Below, one piece after another: positions 18,430 through 28,215 of a DNA stretch of 64,000 bases. This DNA comes from Mycobacterium sp. MBM. Its GTDB lineage: Bacteria > Actinomycetota > Actinomycetes > Mycobacteriales > Mycobacteriaceae. The DNA is taken from the NCBI GenBank assembly GCA_021648845.1, contig JAKJHY010000007.1, positions 186,001 through 250,000 on the forward strand. Direction: 5' to 3'. Each line of letters starts with the position of its first letter. The stretch's first letter is position 1. The translations under genes and the position numbers were made by a program. The notes below the pieces were generated by a model. That model was given only the letters and a program-made list of their open reading frames with translations. It made no database searches and had not been told where the DNA came from.

Positions 18430-20579
18430 CTTCAGCTCCTGTGGCCAAGCGGGTCGAGCACCGCCGCGAACAGCACGGTGATGTGTTCCTCGACCACTAT
18501 GAGTGGCTGCGCGACAAGTCCAGCCCCGAGGTGATCGCCCACCTGGAAGCCGAGAATGCCCATACCGAGGCTTCCACCGCCGCGCTGGCGCCGTTGCGGC
18601 AGAAGATCTTCGACGAGATCAAGGCGCGTACCAAGGAGACCGACCTCTCGGTCCCGACGCGTCGCGGCCAATGGTGGTATTACGCCCGCAGTTTCGAGGG
18701 CAAGCAGTACGGCGTGCATTGTCGCTGTCCGATCGGCGGCCCAGATGACTGGACCCCACCGGAACTCGACGAGAACACCGCGATTGCCGGGGAGCAGATC
18801 CTGCTCGACGAAAACGTCGAGGCCGAAGGCCATGAATTCTTCTCCCTGGGTGCCATCAGCGTCAGCGTGGACGGCAACATCCTGGCTTTCTCGGTGGATG
18901 TCAAGGGTGACGAGCGATACACCCTGCGGTTCAAGGATCTGCGGACCGGTGAGCTCTACGAGGACACCATCGCCGGTATCGGCGCCGGTGCGACCTGGGG
19001 CGCGGACAATCATTCGGTCTATTACGTCACCCTCGACGATGCGTGGCGGCCCGACACCGTGTGGCGGCACCGCCTCGGTTCCGGTCTGCCCGCCCGGAAG
19101 GTGTATCACGAAGCCGACGAGCGGTTTTGGCTCGGTGTCGGGCGTACCCGCAGCGACAAGTACGTCATCATCGCCGCGGGCAGCGCGGTCACCTCTGAGG
19201 TGCGCTACGGCGACGCTGCCGACCCGGAGGCCGATTTCACGGTGGTGCTGCCGCGCCGTGACCAGGTGGAGTACTCCGTCGAGCATGCCGTGGTCGGCGG
19301 AGAGGACCGATTCCTCATCCTGCACAACGACGGCGCGGTGAACTTCACCCTGGTCGAGGCGCCGGTGAGCGATCCGAGCGCGTTCCGCACGCTGATCGAG
19401 CACCGCGAGGATGTCCGGCTCGACGCGGTCGACGCGTTCGAGAACCATCTCGTGGTGAGCTATCGCCGGGAGGCGCTGCCGCGAATCCAGTTGTGGCCCA
19501 TCGGTGCCGACGGCAGCTACGGAACTCCGCAGGAGATCGCCTTCGAATCGGAGCTGATGGCGGCGGGGCTGAGTGGCAATCCGAACTGGTCATCGCCGAA
19601 GCTGCGGGTAGGCGCGGTGTCGTGGGTCATCCCGGTGCGGGTCTATGACCTCGACCTGGTGACCGGCGAGCGCACCCTGTTGCGGGAACAACCGGTGCTC
19701 GGTGACTACCGGCCCGAGGAGTACGTCGAGCGGAGGGATTGGGCGGTGGCGCCCGACGGGGCCCGGATCCCGATCTCGATCGTGCACCGGGCGGGTTTGG
19801 CCTTCCCGGCCCCGACATTGCTCTACGGCTACGGCGCCTACGAATCGTGTGAGGACCCGCGTTTCTCGATTGCCCGGCTATCGCTGTTGGACCGCGGGAT
19901 GGTGTTCGCCGTCGCGCATGTGCGGGGTGGCGGTGAGCTGGGCAGGCCGTGGTATGAGGACGGCAAGCTGTTGCACAAGCGCAACAGCTTCACCGATTTC
20001 ATCGCGGTCGCAGAGCATCTGGTGGTGACCGATCTGACCCGGCCGGCGAACCTGGTCGCGCTCGGCGGCAGTGCGGGCGGTCTGCTGGTCGGCGCGGTGC
20101 TGAACATGGCGCCGCATCTGTTCGCCGGGGTGCTGGCGCAGGTGCCGTTCGTCGATCCGCTCACCACGATTCTGGATCCGTCGTTGCCGCTCACCGTTAC
20201 CGAGTGGGACGAGTGGGGTAATCCGTTGGAGGACGCGGATGTCTACGCATATATGAAGTCCTACTCGCCCTATGAGAATGTCGGGCCCTACGACTATCCG
20301 GCGGTGCTGGCGATGACGTCGCTCAACGACACCCGGGTCTTCTATGTGGAGCCCGCGAAATGGGTTGCCGCTCTTCGGTATGCGCAGCACGACACCGGGG
20401 CTGATGCTGGCAAGGTGCTGTTGAAGACCGAGATGGTGGCCGGGCACGGTGGTATCAGCGGACGGTACGAGCGGTGGAAGGAAACCGCCTTCCAGTACGC
20501 GTGGTTGCTGGCCACCGCCGATCCGGACAATCACGGCGCCGGTGACCCGCACAGCCTGTTCGGCGGTCCGCGCATCTAG
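18426..20579 (+). CDS. ptrB: Oligopeptidase B (protease II), S9 family
   Basis: 717-aa prolyl-oligopeptidase-family serine protease cleaving short peptides after basic residues. The N-terminal beta-propeller (about residues 75-400) is followed by an alpha/beta-hydrolase domain with the nucleophile in ALGGSAGG, the acid in the SLNDTRVFY region, and the His in [13 protein letters not shown]. The gene is intact here, whereas the M. tuberculosis counterpart is annotated as two adjacent pieces (Rv0781/Rv0782). ATG 18426 overlaps the purC stop; an earlier in-frame start at 18414 lies within purC and is less likely. Cytoplasmic; no signal peptide. Confidence 0.95.
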   Translation: MTSAPVAKRVEHRREQHGDVFLDHYEWLRDKSSPEVIAHLEAENAHTEASTAALAPLRQKIFDEIKARTKETDLSVPTRRGQWWYYARSFEGKQYGVHCRCPIGGPDDWTPPELDENTAIAGEQILLDENVEAEGHEFFSLGAISVSVDGNILAFSVDVKGDERYTLRFKDLRTGELYEDTIAGIGAGATWGADNHSVYYVTLDDAWRPDTVWRHRLGSGLPARKVYHEADERFWLGVGRTRSDKYVIIAAGSAVTSEVRYGDAADPEADFTVVLPRRDQVEYSVEHAVVGGEDRFLILHNDGAVNFTLVEAPVSDPSAFRTLIEHREDVRLDAVDAFENHLVVSYRREALPRIQLWPIGADGSYGTPQEIAFESELMAAGLSGNPNWSSPKLRVGAVSWVIPVRVYDLDLVTGERTLLREQPVLGDYRPEEYVERRDWAVAPDGARIPISIVHRAGLAFPAPTLLYGYGAYESCEDPRFSIARLSLLDRGMVFAVAHVRGGGELGRPWYEDGKLLHKRNSFTDFIAVAEHLVVTDLTRPANLVALGGSAGGLLVGAVLNMAPHLFAGVLAQVPFVDPLTTILDPSLPLTVTEWDEWGNPLEDADVYAYMKSYSPYENVGPYDYPAVLAMTSLNDTRVFYVEPAKWVAALRYAQHDTGADAGKVLLKTEMVAGHGGISGRYERWKETAFQYAWLLATADPDNHGAGDPHSLFGGPRI

Positions 20580-20610
20580 GCGCTGTCAAGATTGCGGTTA
20601 TGATGGCTCG

Positions 20611-21165
20611 ATGGGCAAGGCGAGCTATCACCACGGCGATCTGCGGGCGGTGATCTTGGCCCAGGCCGCCGACCTGGTCGCCGAACGCGGTGCCGACGGC
20701 GTCTCGCTACGGGAACTCGCCCGCGCCGCGGGGGTGTCGCACGCGGCGCCCGCCCACCACTTCGGCGACCGGCGCGGACTGTTCACCGCGCTGGCCGAAC
20801 AGGGTTTCCGGATTCTGGCTGCCGAGTTGGCGGCGGCCCGGCCGGACTTCGTCGACGCGGCCAAGGCCTACGTGCGATTCGCGTTGGCCCACCCCGGACA
20901 CTTCGAGGTGATGTTCGACAACTCGCTGTTCGACGCCACCGAACCCGAGGTGATGCGGGCCGCCGCGGCCGCGTCGGACGAGCTGAACCGTGGTGTCGGC
21001 ACCCTGTCGGATCCGCGCGCCTCGGCCGACCCGGAGGGCGCCGCCCTGGCCGCCTGGTCGATGGTGCACGGATTTGCTCAGCTCTGGCTCAACCGGGCGA
21101 TCGACACCACGGGTGATCCGGTCGCCACCGTCGAGAGGCTGGCGGCGATCCTGTTCGACGGCTAG
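20611..21165 (+). CDS. TetR-family regulator
   Basis: 184-aa TetR regulator beginning MGKASYHHGDLRAVILAQAA. The HTH (VSLRELARAAGVSHAAPAHHF) is at residues 33-53; the C-terminal domain has the WHG-like pattern (AWSMVHGFAQLWLNRAI). Regulators of this YHHGDLR subgroup often control oxidative or lipid-stress genes. The glutathione-peroxidase gene starts 10 bp after it and is the obvious candidate partner (inference). Confidence 0.87.
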   Translation: MGKASYHHGDLRAVILAQAADLVAERGADGVSLRELARAAGVSHAAPAHHFGDRRGLFTALAEQGFRILAAELAAARPDFVDAAKAYVRFALAHPGHFEVMFDNSLFDATEPEVMRAAAAASDELNRGVGTLSDPRASADPEGAALAAWSMVHGFAQLWLNRAIDTTGDPVATVERLAAILFDG

Positions 21166-21175
21166 CGTCGACCCG

Positions 21176-21664
21176 GTGAGCCTCAACCAGATCCCGCTGA
21201 CGACCCTTGACGGCACGAATACCACGCTCGGCGAATTGTCAGGCGGGGCAACCCTGGTGGTGAACGTCGCCTCCAAATGCGGTCTCACCCCCCAATACAC
21301 CGCGCTGGAGAAGATCGCCGAAGAGTACGCCGATCGTGGGCTGACCGTGGTGGGTGTGCCGTGCAACCAGTTCATGGGCCAGGAGCCCGGCACCGCCGAG
21401 GAAATCCAGAACTTCTGCTCCACCACCTACGGGGTGACCTTCCCGTTGCTGGCAAAGACCGACGTCAACGGAGCCGACCGGCATCCGCTGTACGCCGAAC
21501 TGACCAAGGCCGCCGACGCGGGCGGCGAGGCCGGTGACATCCAATGGAACTTCGAGAAATTCCTGCTCACCCCCGACGGTGAAGTGGCCAACCGGTTCCG
21601 TCCGCGCACCGAGCCGGACGCGCCCGAGGTGATCGCTGCCATCGAAGCCGTGATATCCCAATAG
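21176..21664 (+). CDS. Glutathione peroxidase-family thiol peroxidase
   Basis: 162-aa Cys-type GPx. NVASKCGLTPQY carries the peroxidatic Cys (near residue 36), VVGVPCNQFMGQEPG carries the conserved Gln and a second Cys, and IQWNFEKFL carries the Trp and Asn of the catalytic tetrad. As mycobacteria lack glutathione, such enzymes probably use thioredoxin or mycothiol partners; the exact reductant is unknown. Starts at GTG 21176 (SLNQIPLTTLDG), the family-typical N terminus, 10 bp after the TetR gene. Confidence 0.92.
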   Translation: MSLNQIPLTTLDGTNTTLGELSGGATLVVNVASKCGLTPQYTALEKIAEEYADRGLTVVGVPCNQFMGQEPGTAEEIQNFCSTTYGVTFPLLAKTDVNGADRHPLYAELTKAADAGGEAGDIQWNFEKFLLTPDGEVANRFRPRTEPDAPEVIAAIEAVISQ

Positions 21665-21723
21665 CAAACTCGTGTCCGGGTGTTGGCAACCGTCCCGACA
21701 CCTCGTGTTGCGAGACTACCGGT

Positions 21724-22428
21724 GTGACCGCAGAGCTCATCGTCTCGATCTCCGGGATCCGGGACCGCACCATCGCCGACGTGGATTCGTTCTGCGAGGA
21801 ACTCGACGTCCGCGGGGTGCCGGTGTCCTTACTGGTGGCGCCCCGTTTGAAGGGCGACTATCGGCTGGAACACGACGCATCGACGGTGTTATGGCTGGCC
21901 GACCGCCGCGCCGCCGGTGATGCCGTGGTGTTGCACGGCTACGACGAGGCCGCCACCAAGAAGCGCCGCAGCGAATTCGCCACCCTGCCGGCCCACGAGG
22001 CGAACCTGCGGTTGATGGGCGCTGACCGGGTGATGGAACATCTGGGACTGCGCACCCGGCTGTTCGCCGCGCCTGGTTGGTCGGTGTCGGAGGGGACCTC
22101 GGTGGCGCTGCCGCGTAACGGTTTCCGGTTGCTCGCCGGATGGAGCGGGGTTACCGATATGGTGCGCGGCGTCACGACGCCGGCCCGGGTGCTCGGTATC
22201 GGCGCCGGATTCCTCGCCGAAACGTGGTGGTGTCGCACGCTGGTGCTGTCGGCCGAACGGACCGCCCGCCGCGGTGGGACGGTGCGGCTGGCGGTCTCGG
22301 CGGGTCAGCTGCGCCACACCGGGCCCCGGCAGGCGGTGCTCGACGCCGTCGACCTGGCCCTCATGCACGGCTGCGCCCCGGAGATGTACCGCTGGGAGGC
22401 CGATCCCGTCCTCGCCGACGCTGCCTGA
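21724..22428 (+). CDS. DUF2334-type polysaccharide-deacetylase-like protein (Rv0784-like)
   Basis: 234-aa protein with an NodB-like barrel outline. VSISGIRDRTIADVDSFCEELDVRGVPVSLLVAP is the first strand-helix unit; DAVVLHGYDEA gives a metal-type His; LFAAPGWSVSEG and the C-terminal VRLAVSAGQLRH follow. DUF2334 proteins are related to polysaccharide deacetylases, but the first Asp-Asp pair is not obvious, so activity is uncertain. Starts at GTG 21724. It precedes the FAD dehydrogenase by 15 bp, the same order as Rv0784-Rv0785. Confidence 0.8.
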   Translation: MTAELIVSISGIRDRTIADVDSFCEELDVRGVPVSLLVAPRLKGDYRLEHDASTVLWLADRRAAGDAVVLHGYDEAATKKRRSEFATLPAHEANLRLMGADRVMEHLGLRTRLFAAPGWSVSEGTSVALPRNGFRLLAGWSGVTDMVRGVTTPARVLGIGAGFLAETWWCRTLVLSAERTARRGGTVRLAVSAGQLRHTGPRQAVLDAVDLALMHGCAPEMYRWEADPVLADAA

Positions 22429-22443
22429 GGCTAACGTGTCGGC

Positions 22444-24087
22444 ATGGTCGATGCCGATGTGATCGTGGTGGGTGCGGGGCTGGCCGGGCTGGTCGCCGCC
22501 GCGGAGCTGATCGAACAGGGACGGCGGGTCCTGATCGTGGATCAGGAGAACGCCGCCAATCTCGGCGGTCAGGCGTTCTGGTCCTTCGGTGGGCTCTTCC
22601 TGGTCGACAGCCCCGAGCAGCGCCGGCTCGGCATCAAGGACAGCCACGAACTCGCGCTGCAGGACTGGCTGGGCAGCGCCGGTTTCGACCGCCCGGAGGA
22701 CCATTGGCCCCGGCAGTGGGCGCACGCCTACGTCGACTTCGCCGCCGGGGAGAAGCGCAGCTGGTTGCGTGAGCGCGGACTGCAGACCTTCGCCATGGTC
22801 GGCTGGGCCGAACGCGGCGGGTACGGCGCCCTCGGGCACGGCAACTCGGTGCCCCGCTTCCACATCACCTGGGGCACCGGGCCGGCGCTGGTCGACATCT
22901 TCGCCCGTCGCCTGCTGGGCCAGCCGCGCGCCAGGTTCGCCCACCGCCACCGCGTCGACGAACTGATCGTCGAGGGCGGCGCGGTCACCGGCGTGCGCGG
23001 CACGGTGCTGGTACCCAGCGATGCCGCACGCGGTGTGGCGTCCTCCCGGGAGGCGTTGGGCGAGTTCGAGTTCCGGGCGCAGGCCGTGATCGTCGCCAGC
23101 GGTGGTATCGGCGGCAATCACGACCTGGTCCGCAAGAACTGGCCGGCCCGGATGGGCCGGGTACCCGAGCAGATGATCTCCGGCGTGCCCGCGCACGTCG
23201 ACGGCCGGATGATCGGCATCAGCGAGAACGCCGGAGCCCGCGTCATCAACAGCGACCGCATGTGGCACTACACCGAGGGCATCACCAACTACGACCCGAT
23301 CTGGCCCAAGCACGGCATCCGCATCCTGCCCGGCCCGTCGTCACTGTGGTTGGATGCCAACGGCAAACGGCTGCCGGTGCCGCTGTACCCCGGTTTCGAC
23401 ACGCTGGGGACACTGGAGTACATCACCACCACCGGCCAGGACTACACGTGGTTCGTGCTCAACGCCCGCATCATCGCCAAGGAGTTCGGGCTGTCGGGCC
23501 AGGAGCAGAACCCCGACCTCACCGGGCGCAGCGTCAAGCAGGTCCTGGGGCGGGGCCGCGGGGGCGGCCCGGCGCCGGTGCGGGCGTTCGTCGACAAGGG
23601 GATCGACTTCGTCACCGCCGGCTCGCTGCGCGAGTTGGTGGCCGCCATGAACAACGTCCCCGATGTCGTGCCGCTGGACTACGCCACGGTGGAGGCCGAG
23701 GTCACCGCGCGGGACCGCGAGGTGGCCAACAAGTTCACCAAGGACAGCCAGATCACCGCGATCCGGGCGGCGCGCGAATACCTGCCCGACCGTATCGCGC
23801 GGGTGGTGGCCCCGCATCGCCTCACCGATCCCAAGGCCGGGCCGCTGATCGCCGTGAAGCTGCACATCCTGACCCGAAAGTCGTTGGGCGGGCTGGAAAC
23901 CGATCTGGATGCCCGGGTGCTCAAGGCCGACGCCACGGTGTTCGACGGGCTCTACGCCGCCGGGGAGGCCGCCGGGTTCGGCGGTGGTGGGGTGCACGGC
24001 TATCGGTCGTTGGAGGGCACGTTCCTGGGCGGATGCGTGTTCTCGGGTAGAGCGGCCGGCCGGGCCGCCGCCCGGGACTCGGCCTGA
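22444..24087 (+). CDS. FAD-binding dehydrogenase, 3-ketosteroid-dehydrogenase/fumarate-reductase type (Rv0785-like)
   Basis: 547-aa flavoprotein. The N-terminal Rossmann site is DVIVVGAGLAGLVAAAELIEQGRRVLIVD, an internal FAD contact is AVIVASGGIGGN, and the C-terminal FAD motif is GLYAAGEAAGFGGGGVHGYRSLEGTFLGGCVFSGR. This architecture matches the FAD_binding_2 family that includes fumarate reductases and 3-ketosteroid delta-1-dehydrogenases. Substrate unknown. The last 88 bp overlap the convergent PAP2 gene. Confidence 0.9.
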   Translation: MVDADVIVVGAGLAGLVAAAELIEQGRRVLIVDQENAANLGGQAFWSFGGLFLVDSPEQRRLGIKDSHELALQDWLGSAGFDRPEDHWPRQWAHAYVDFAAGEKRSWLRERGLQTFAMVGWAERGGYGALGHGNSVPRFHITWGTGPALVDIFARRLLGQPRARFAHRHRVDELIVEGGAVTGVRGTVLVPSDAARGVASSREALGEFEFRAQAVIVASGGIGGNHDLVRKNWPARMGRVPEQMISGVPAHVDGRMIGISENAGARVINSDRMWHYTEGITNYDPIWPKHGIRILPGPSSLWLDANGKRLPVPLYPGFDTLGTLEYITTTGQDYTWFVLNARIIAKEFGLSGQEQNPDLTGRSVKQVLGRGRGGGPAPVRAFVDKGIDFVTAGSLRELVAAMNNVPDVVPLDYATVEAEVTARDREVANKFTKDSQITAIRAAREYLPDRIARVVAPHRLTDPKAGPLIAVKLHILTRKSLGGLETDLDARVLKADATVFDGLYAAGEAAGFGGGGVHGYRSLEGTFLGGCVFSGRAAGRAAARDSA

Positions 24088-24611
24088 GGGCCGGCCGCCA
24101 GTATCGCCAGGCACACCATGGCGGACGCGAAGAACGTCGCGCCGATGTTGTCGGTCAGATAGTGCAGATCGGTGGCCGCCATACTGAGCCCGCCGATCAC
24201 GGTGACCACCCCGGCGACCAGCATCAGCCAAAGCGACACCCCGGCCGCCAGCACCAGCATCGCCATCACGGTGATGACCACGGTGGTGTGCCCGCTCGGG
24301 TAGGCCAACAGCCCGCCCTTGTAGCGGCCGAACAGCGGTTTGATCAGCCGGACGATGACCACCGAGAGCACCGGGCACAATGCCACCACCACGGCCAGCC
24401 GCCAGCGTCTGCGGAAAAGGGCGATCAGCACCGCGACGGCGAGCAGCACCATCATCGGCAGCGCCCAGCTGAAATACAGCATCCAATGCGGTGCGGTGCC
24501 CAACACGCGCTGCATCACCCGCAGCGCCGCGTCGTCGAAGGCGTTGGGGCCGTCACCGGCCACCACACCCAACACCACCATCGCGGTGATACCGACGGGC
24601 GGCCACCACAA
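24000..24611 (-). CDS. PAP2-family lipid phosphatase
   Basis: About 203 aa with six hydrophobic segments. The PAP2 motifs are in order: KPLFGRYKGG (motif 1, degenerate), YPSGHTTV (motif 2 with catalytic His), and MAATDLHYLTDNIGA (motif 3 with the nucleophilic His and Asp; the usual SR is replaced by AT). Probably dephosphorylates a polyprenyl or lipid phosphate at the membrane. The start is uncertain: TTG 24611 is the first standard start codon; a CTG at 24632 overlapping the upstream stop (CTGA), or ATG 24577, are alternatives. The 3' 88 bp overlap the FAD dehydrogenase. Confidence 0.8.
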   Translation of the reverse strand: MWWPPVGITAMVVLGVVAGDGPNAFDDAALRVMQRVLGTAPHWMLYFSWALPMMVLLAVAVLIALFRRRWRLAVVVALCPVLSVVIVRLIKPLFGRYKGGLLAYPSGHTTVVITVMAMLVLAAGVSLWLMLVAGVVTVIGGLSMAATDLHYLTDNIGATFFASAMVCLAILAAGPQAESRAAARPAALPENTHPPRNVPSNDR

Positions 24612-24628
24612 CAGGAATCGGCGCCGGA

Positions 24629-25282
24629 TCAGAACGGGGTTCCGTTCTCGGGTTCGAGAACCTGGAAATCGGTGCTCGTCATCTCCGAGAGCCGACCGTA
24701 ATAGATCCCGCGGGCCGACGGGTCGATGATGCCCTGATGGATCGGCACCGCGTGGGTCGGCGCCACCGCCCGCAGGTAGTCGACGGCCTCGGAGATCTTC
24801 ATCCACGGGGCCGCCGCCGGGGTGGCCAGCACCTGCACGGGCTCGTCGGGCACGAACAGCGCGTCCCCGGGATGCATCAGCCGGGCCGGGTGCTCGGCGT
24901 CGCCGATCAGATAGGAGGTGTTGTCGATCAGCGGGATGTCCGGGTGGATGACGGCGTGCGTGCCGCCGACCCCGCGCACCGACAGATGCCCGACGGTGAA
25001 CGCGTCACCGGCGTGCACGGCGCGCCACGGCGCACCGAGCTGAGCGGCGGTCTGCGGGTCGGCGTACAGCGCGGCCTGCGGGTTGGCGTCCAGCAGGGCG
25101 GGCAGCCGGGCGGTGTCGACATGGTCGGGATGCTGGTGGGTGATCAGGATGGCGTCCAGTCCGGTGATGCCCTCGAAACCGTGCGAGAAGTTGCCCGGAT
25201 CGAACAGCACCGTCGTCTCGGAACCTGTGCCGTCAGCGAAGCCCGCCAGCAGGCATGAGTGGCCGAAGTGCGTCAGTTGCAT
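24629..25282 (-). CDS. Metallo-beta-lactamase-fold metal-dependent hydrolase
   Basis: 217-aa MBL-fold protein of the UlaG/L-ascorbate-6-P lactonase-like type. It opens MQLTHFGHSCLL, then LITHQHPDHVD (HxHxDH metal site), GGTHAVIHPDIPLIDN, MHPGDALFVPD, and a final HAVPIHQG. It probably hydrolyses an ester or lactone; substrate unknown. ATG 25282 is used. Divergent from purS with 73 bp between; upstream of the PAP2 gene in the same direction. Confidence 0.87.
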   Translation of the reverse strand: MQLTHFGHSCLLAGFADGTGSETTVLFDPGNFSHGFEGITGLDAILITHQHPDHVDTARLPALLDANPQAALYADPQTAAQLGAPWRAVHAGDAFTVGHLSVRGVGGTHAVIHPDIPLIDNTSYLIGDAEHPARLMHPGDALFVPDEPVQVLATPAAAPWMKISEAVDYLRAVAPTHAVPIHQGIIDPSARGIYYGRLSEMTSTDFQVLEPENGTPF

Positions 25283-25289
25283 GGCTCCA

Positions 25290-25317
25290 TTGTGGCCCGA
25301 GAGCTCGCCGGTAGAGT
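25290..25317 (+). promoter_or_regulatory. Candidate sigma-A-like promoter for purSQ
   Basis: -35 TTGTGG (25290-25295), 16-bp spacer, -10 TAGAGT (25312-25317), predicted start near 25324, upstream of purS at 25356 with AAGGAG as ribosome site. Motif match only. Confidence 0.4.
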
Positions 25318-25355
25318 TATGACCGATCAAGACGGTCCGAAATGAAGGAGTCCCC

Positions 25356-25595
25356 GTGGCCCGCGTCGTAGTGCACGTGATGCCCAAGGCCGAGATCCTC
25401 GACCCGCAGGGGCAGGCGATCGTCGGCGCGCTGGGCCGTCTCGGCCATGGTGGTGTCGCGGATGTCCGTCAGGGCAAGCGGTTTGAGCTCGAGGTCGACG
25501 ACTCGGTGTCCGATGAGGCGCTCAACGAGATCGCCGAATCGCTGCTGGCCAACACCGTCATCGAGGAGTTCTCGGTGAGCCGGGAGGATTCGTGA
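25356..25595 (+). CDS. purS: Phosphoribosylformylglycinamidine synthase subunit PurS
   Basis: 79-aa small subunit of the three-part FGAM synthase. The sequence [25 protein letters not shown] and [15 protein letters not shown] is the standard PurS ferredoxin-like fold. GTG 25356 is preceded by AAGGAG. PurS bridges PurQ and PurL so that ammonia can pass from glutaminase to synthetase. Its stop overlaps the purQ start (GTGA at 25592-25595). Confidence 0.96.
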   Translation: MARVVVHVMPKAEILDPQGQAIVGALGRLGHGGVADVRQGKRFELEVDDSVSDEALNEIAESLLANTVIEEFSVSREDS

Positions 25596-26275
25596 GCGCA
25601 GCGACGGGGAAGATCGGCGTCATCACCTTCCCGGGCACGCTCGACGATGTCGATGCCGCCCGGGCGGTGCGCCTGGCCGGTGGGGAAGCCGTGAGCCTGT
25701 GGCACGGTGACGCCGATCTCAAGGGTGTCGACGCGGTGGTGGTTCCCGGCGGGTTCTCCTACGGCGACTATCTGCGCTGTGGCGCGATCGCCAAGTTCGC
25801 ACCGGTGATGGGCTCGGTCGTGGAGGCCGCCGGCCGTGGCCTGCCGGTGTTGGGTATCTGCAACGGGTTTCAGGTGCTGTGCGAGGCCGGGCTGCTGCCG
25901 GGCGCACTGACCCGCAACGCCGGGCTGCATTTCATCTGCCGCGACGTCTGGCTGGAGGTCGCGTCGAATTCGACCGCCTGGACCACCCGCTACGAATCCG
26001 GCGCGGACCTGCTGGTGCCGCTGAAATCGGGCGAAGGCCGCTACGTCGCCGCCGAGTCCGTGCTCGACGAACTCGAAGGCGAGGGCCGGGTGGTCTTCCG
26101 CTACCGGGAGAACCTGAACGGCTCGATGCGCAATATCGCCGGCGTGAGTTCGGCCAACGGCCGCGTCGTCGGGTTGATGCCGCACCCCGAGCATGCCACC
26201 GAGCCGCTCACCGGACCCTCCGATGACGGGCTGGGCCTGTTCTACTCGGCCCTGGACGCGGTGCTGACGGCCTGA
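25592..26275 (+). CDS. purQ: Phosphoribosylformylglycinamidine synthase glutaminase subunit PurQ
   Basis: 227-aa class I glutamine amidotransferase. The catalytic Cys is in [13 protein letters not shown] and the His/Glu pair in [30 protein letters not shown] is the family signature. It supplies ammonia to the small-type PurL encoded at 31851. Translationally coupled to purS. Confidence 0.97.
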   Translation: MSAATGKIGVITFPGTLDDVDAARAVRLAGGEAVSLWHGDADLKGVDAVVVPGGFSYGDYLRCGAIAKFAPVMGSVVEAAGRGLPVLGICNGFQVLCEAGLLPGALTRNAGLHFICRDVWLEVASNSTAWTTRYESGADLLVPLKSGEGRYVAAESVLDELEGEGRVVFRYRENLNGSMRNIAGVSSANGRVVGLMPHPEHATEPLTGPSDDGLGLFYSALDAVLTA

Positions 26276-26291
26276 GCGGCTACCCACCTTC

Positions 26292-26361
26292 AGCTCGCGA
26301 GCGACCCTGAACTGCCGCCGGTGACGGCGTGTCGGTGTACAGACACGGTCGCTCGCCAGCT
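26292..26361. terminator. Multi-stem terminator-like region between convergent purQ and encapsulin genes
   Basis: Arms GCGAGCGACC (26297-26306) and GGTCGCTCGC (26347-26356), extended after a mismatch by AGCT/AGCT, enclose two smaller hairpins (GCCG/CGGC and GTGTC/GACAC). It sits between convergent stops, so it may stop transcription from both sides. Confidence 0.5.
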
Positions 26362-27158
26362 CACCGGGTGAGCGCCACCGAGGCCTCGGCGGTATAGGAC
26401 AGGAACGTGAACGTCTCCTGCAGGTACAGCTGCACGCTGTCGGCGTCGTGGGACAGGTAGCCGATACACACGTCGGTGCCCAGTTGCAGGTCGAAATCGC
26501 CACCACGGGTGGACAACACGAAGGCGCCGTCGATGGCGGGTGCCCAGATGATCTCGCCGTCCACCAACCGGTTCAGATGCTCACGGATCGGATAGCCGTT
26601 GACCGTCGTCTCGCTCACCTGCGTGTAGACATCGGCCGAGAGCAGCACACTGTACGGGCCGTCGACACCGGCCAGTCGCAGCTCGGAGAGCGCCTGGCTG
26701 ATGATGTCGGGCATCTCGCGCGGATCGGCGGGCAGCGCCAGGTTCGGGCAGGAACTTGAGCCGCGTATGCCCTCGATGGAGGCCGCTTCGTAGCCCTCGA
26801 AGATCGCGCGGTCCTCGGCGAAGGCCAGCTTCTTGGCCGCGTCCTTGACCGGATCCCAGTCCGAGTCCTGCGAACCACGCTCCACATCGTCGATATCGCG
26901 GCGCCCCACCGTGAACGGCACCCGCAACCGCACCAGCGGTTTGGACTCCCGAAGATGTGCGATCACGCCCTCACCGGGCGCGGCGACATCACGCAGATGG
27001 CCGGTGCTGACGGCGGCGGTCACGGGGCCGCCCGGCTCGCTGACATCGACCACCCGCCGGCCCGCGATATGCCGCTTGAAGGTGCGGCTGGCCTCCAACT
27101 CGATCTCCTGCCACGCCGCCTCGGTGATGGGTGCGAGTTCGCGATACAGATTGTTCAT
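26361..27158 (-). CDS. Encapsulin nanocompartment shell protein (Cfp29-like)
   Basis: 265-aa HK97-fold encapsulin, the same length as M. tuberculosis Cfp29 (Rv0798c). [20 protein letters not shown] and VDVSEPGGPVTAAVSTG are typical, and the C terminus ends in LYLQETFTFLSYTAEASVALTR. It self-assembles into an icosahedral shell that packages the DyP peroxidase encoded just upstream; the two genes overlap by 4 bp (ATGA at 27158-27155). Proposed role in oxidative-stress defence. No signal peptide although the homologue is found in culture filtrate. Confidence 0.96.
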   Translation of the reverse strand: MNNLYRELAPITEAAWQEIELEASRTFKRHIAGRRVVDVSEPGGPVTAAVSTGHLRDVAAPGEGVIAHLRESKPLVRLRVPFTVGRRDIDDVERGSQDSDWDPVKDAAKKLAFAEDRAIFEGYEAASIEGIRGSSSCPNLALPADPREMPDIISQALSELRLAGVDGPYSVLLSADVYTQVSETTVNGYPIREHLNRLVDGEIIWAPAIDGAFVLSTRGGDFDLQLGTDVCIGYLSHDADSVQLYLQETFTFLSYTAEASVALTR

Positions 27159-28165
27159 TGCGGGGTTCCTTTCAGGCTGCCGATCGCCAGCGAGAAGTCG
27201 GTGCGCACCGACGCGACGGGAGCCGCCGGGATCGGAAGCGGCGGCGGGTTGTCGAGGAAATCGACGGACGGGACGAAGAACATGCCGCCGGTGACGGCGG
27301 TGGAGAAATCCAGGATCCGGTCGGTGTTACCGGGTGGGCTGCCGATGAACATGTTGGTCAGCATCTGTTCGGTCACCGCCGGGCTGCGCGAGTAGCCGAT
27401 GAAATACGTGCCGTACTCGCCCTTGCCGACCGTGCCGTAGGGCATGTTGCGGCGCACGATCTTCAGCTCGTTGCCGTCGGCATCGGTGATCACGTTCAGC
27501 GCGATGTGCGAATTCGACGGCTTCACATCGTCATCCATCTCGATATCGTCGAACTTGGTGCGGCCGATCACCTTCTGCTGCTCGTCGACCGACAACGCCC
27601 GCCAGGCCGACATGTCGTGCACATAACGTTGCACGTGCACATAGCAGCCGCCCGCGAAATCGGGGTCCTCGGCGCCGATCGTGGTGGCATTGTCCGCCAG
27701 CGCCCCGGTGGGGTTCTCGGTGCCGTCGACGAAACCCAGCAGATCCCGGTTGTCGAAATAGTTGAACCCATGCACCTCGTCGACCACGGTGAGCGCGCCC
27801 GCCGTCGCCTCCAGCAGACGCCCGGCGAGTTCGAAGCAGACATCCATGGTTTCGGCCCGAATATGCCACAGCACATCCCCTGGAGTGGCCGGGGCGTGGT
27901 GGTGTGGCCCGTCCAACGGGATGAACGGGTGCAGCGCGGCCGGGCGGGGTCCGGCGAACAAGCGGTCCCAGGCCTGCGACCCGATGCCGGTCACCACCGA
28001 CAACTTCTTGGTGGGGTCGCGGAAGCCGATGGCGCCGACCTGCCCCGAGATCTCGGGCAGCGCGTCGTGCACGGACGATTCGCCGCCGGCGTCGATGGTG
28101 GCGACCAGAAAGATGGCCGCCGATGTCAACGGATCGACCATCTGTTGCGGCAGCGGCTGTGGCAC
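27155..28165 (-). CDS. DyP-type heme peroxidase, encapsulin cargo
   Basis: 336-aa dye-decolorising peroxidase. GFVDGTENP holds the GxxDG motif with the distal Asp; [12 protein letters not shown] holds the likely proximal His; [14 protein letters not shown] is conserved near the C terminus. The last residues, SLAIGSLKG, are the encapsulin cargo-loading peptide that docks the enzyme inside the shell. GTG 28165 start gives [20 protein letters not shown], similar to Rv0799c. Divergent from pepC with 50 bp between starts. Confidence 0.95.
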   Translation of the reverse strand: MPQPLPQQMVDPLTSAAIFLVATIDAGGESSVHDALPEISGQVGAIGFRDPTKKLSVVTGIGSQAWDRLFAGPRPAALHPFIPLDGPHHHAPATPGDVLWHIRAETMDVCFELAGRLLEATAGALTVVDEVHGFNYFDNRDLLGFVDGTENPTGALADNATTIGAEDPDFAGGCYVHVQRYVHDMSAWRALSVDEQQKVIGRTKFDDIEMDDDVKPSNSHIALNVITDADGNELKIVRRNMPYGTVGKGEYGTYFIGYSRSPAVTEQMLTNMFIGSPPGNTDRILDFSTAVTGGMFFVPSVDFLDNPPPLPIPAAPVASVRTDFSLAIGSLKGTPQ

Positions 28166-28215
28166 AAAGTGACCCTAGCGCCACGCGGTGTCGATTCGCC
28201 GGTCAAGATACAAAG

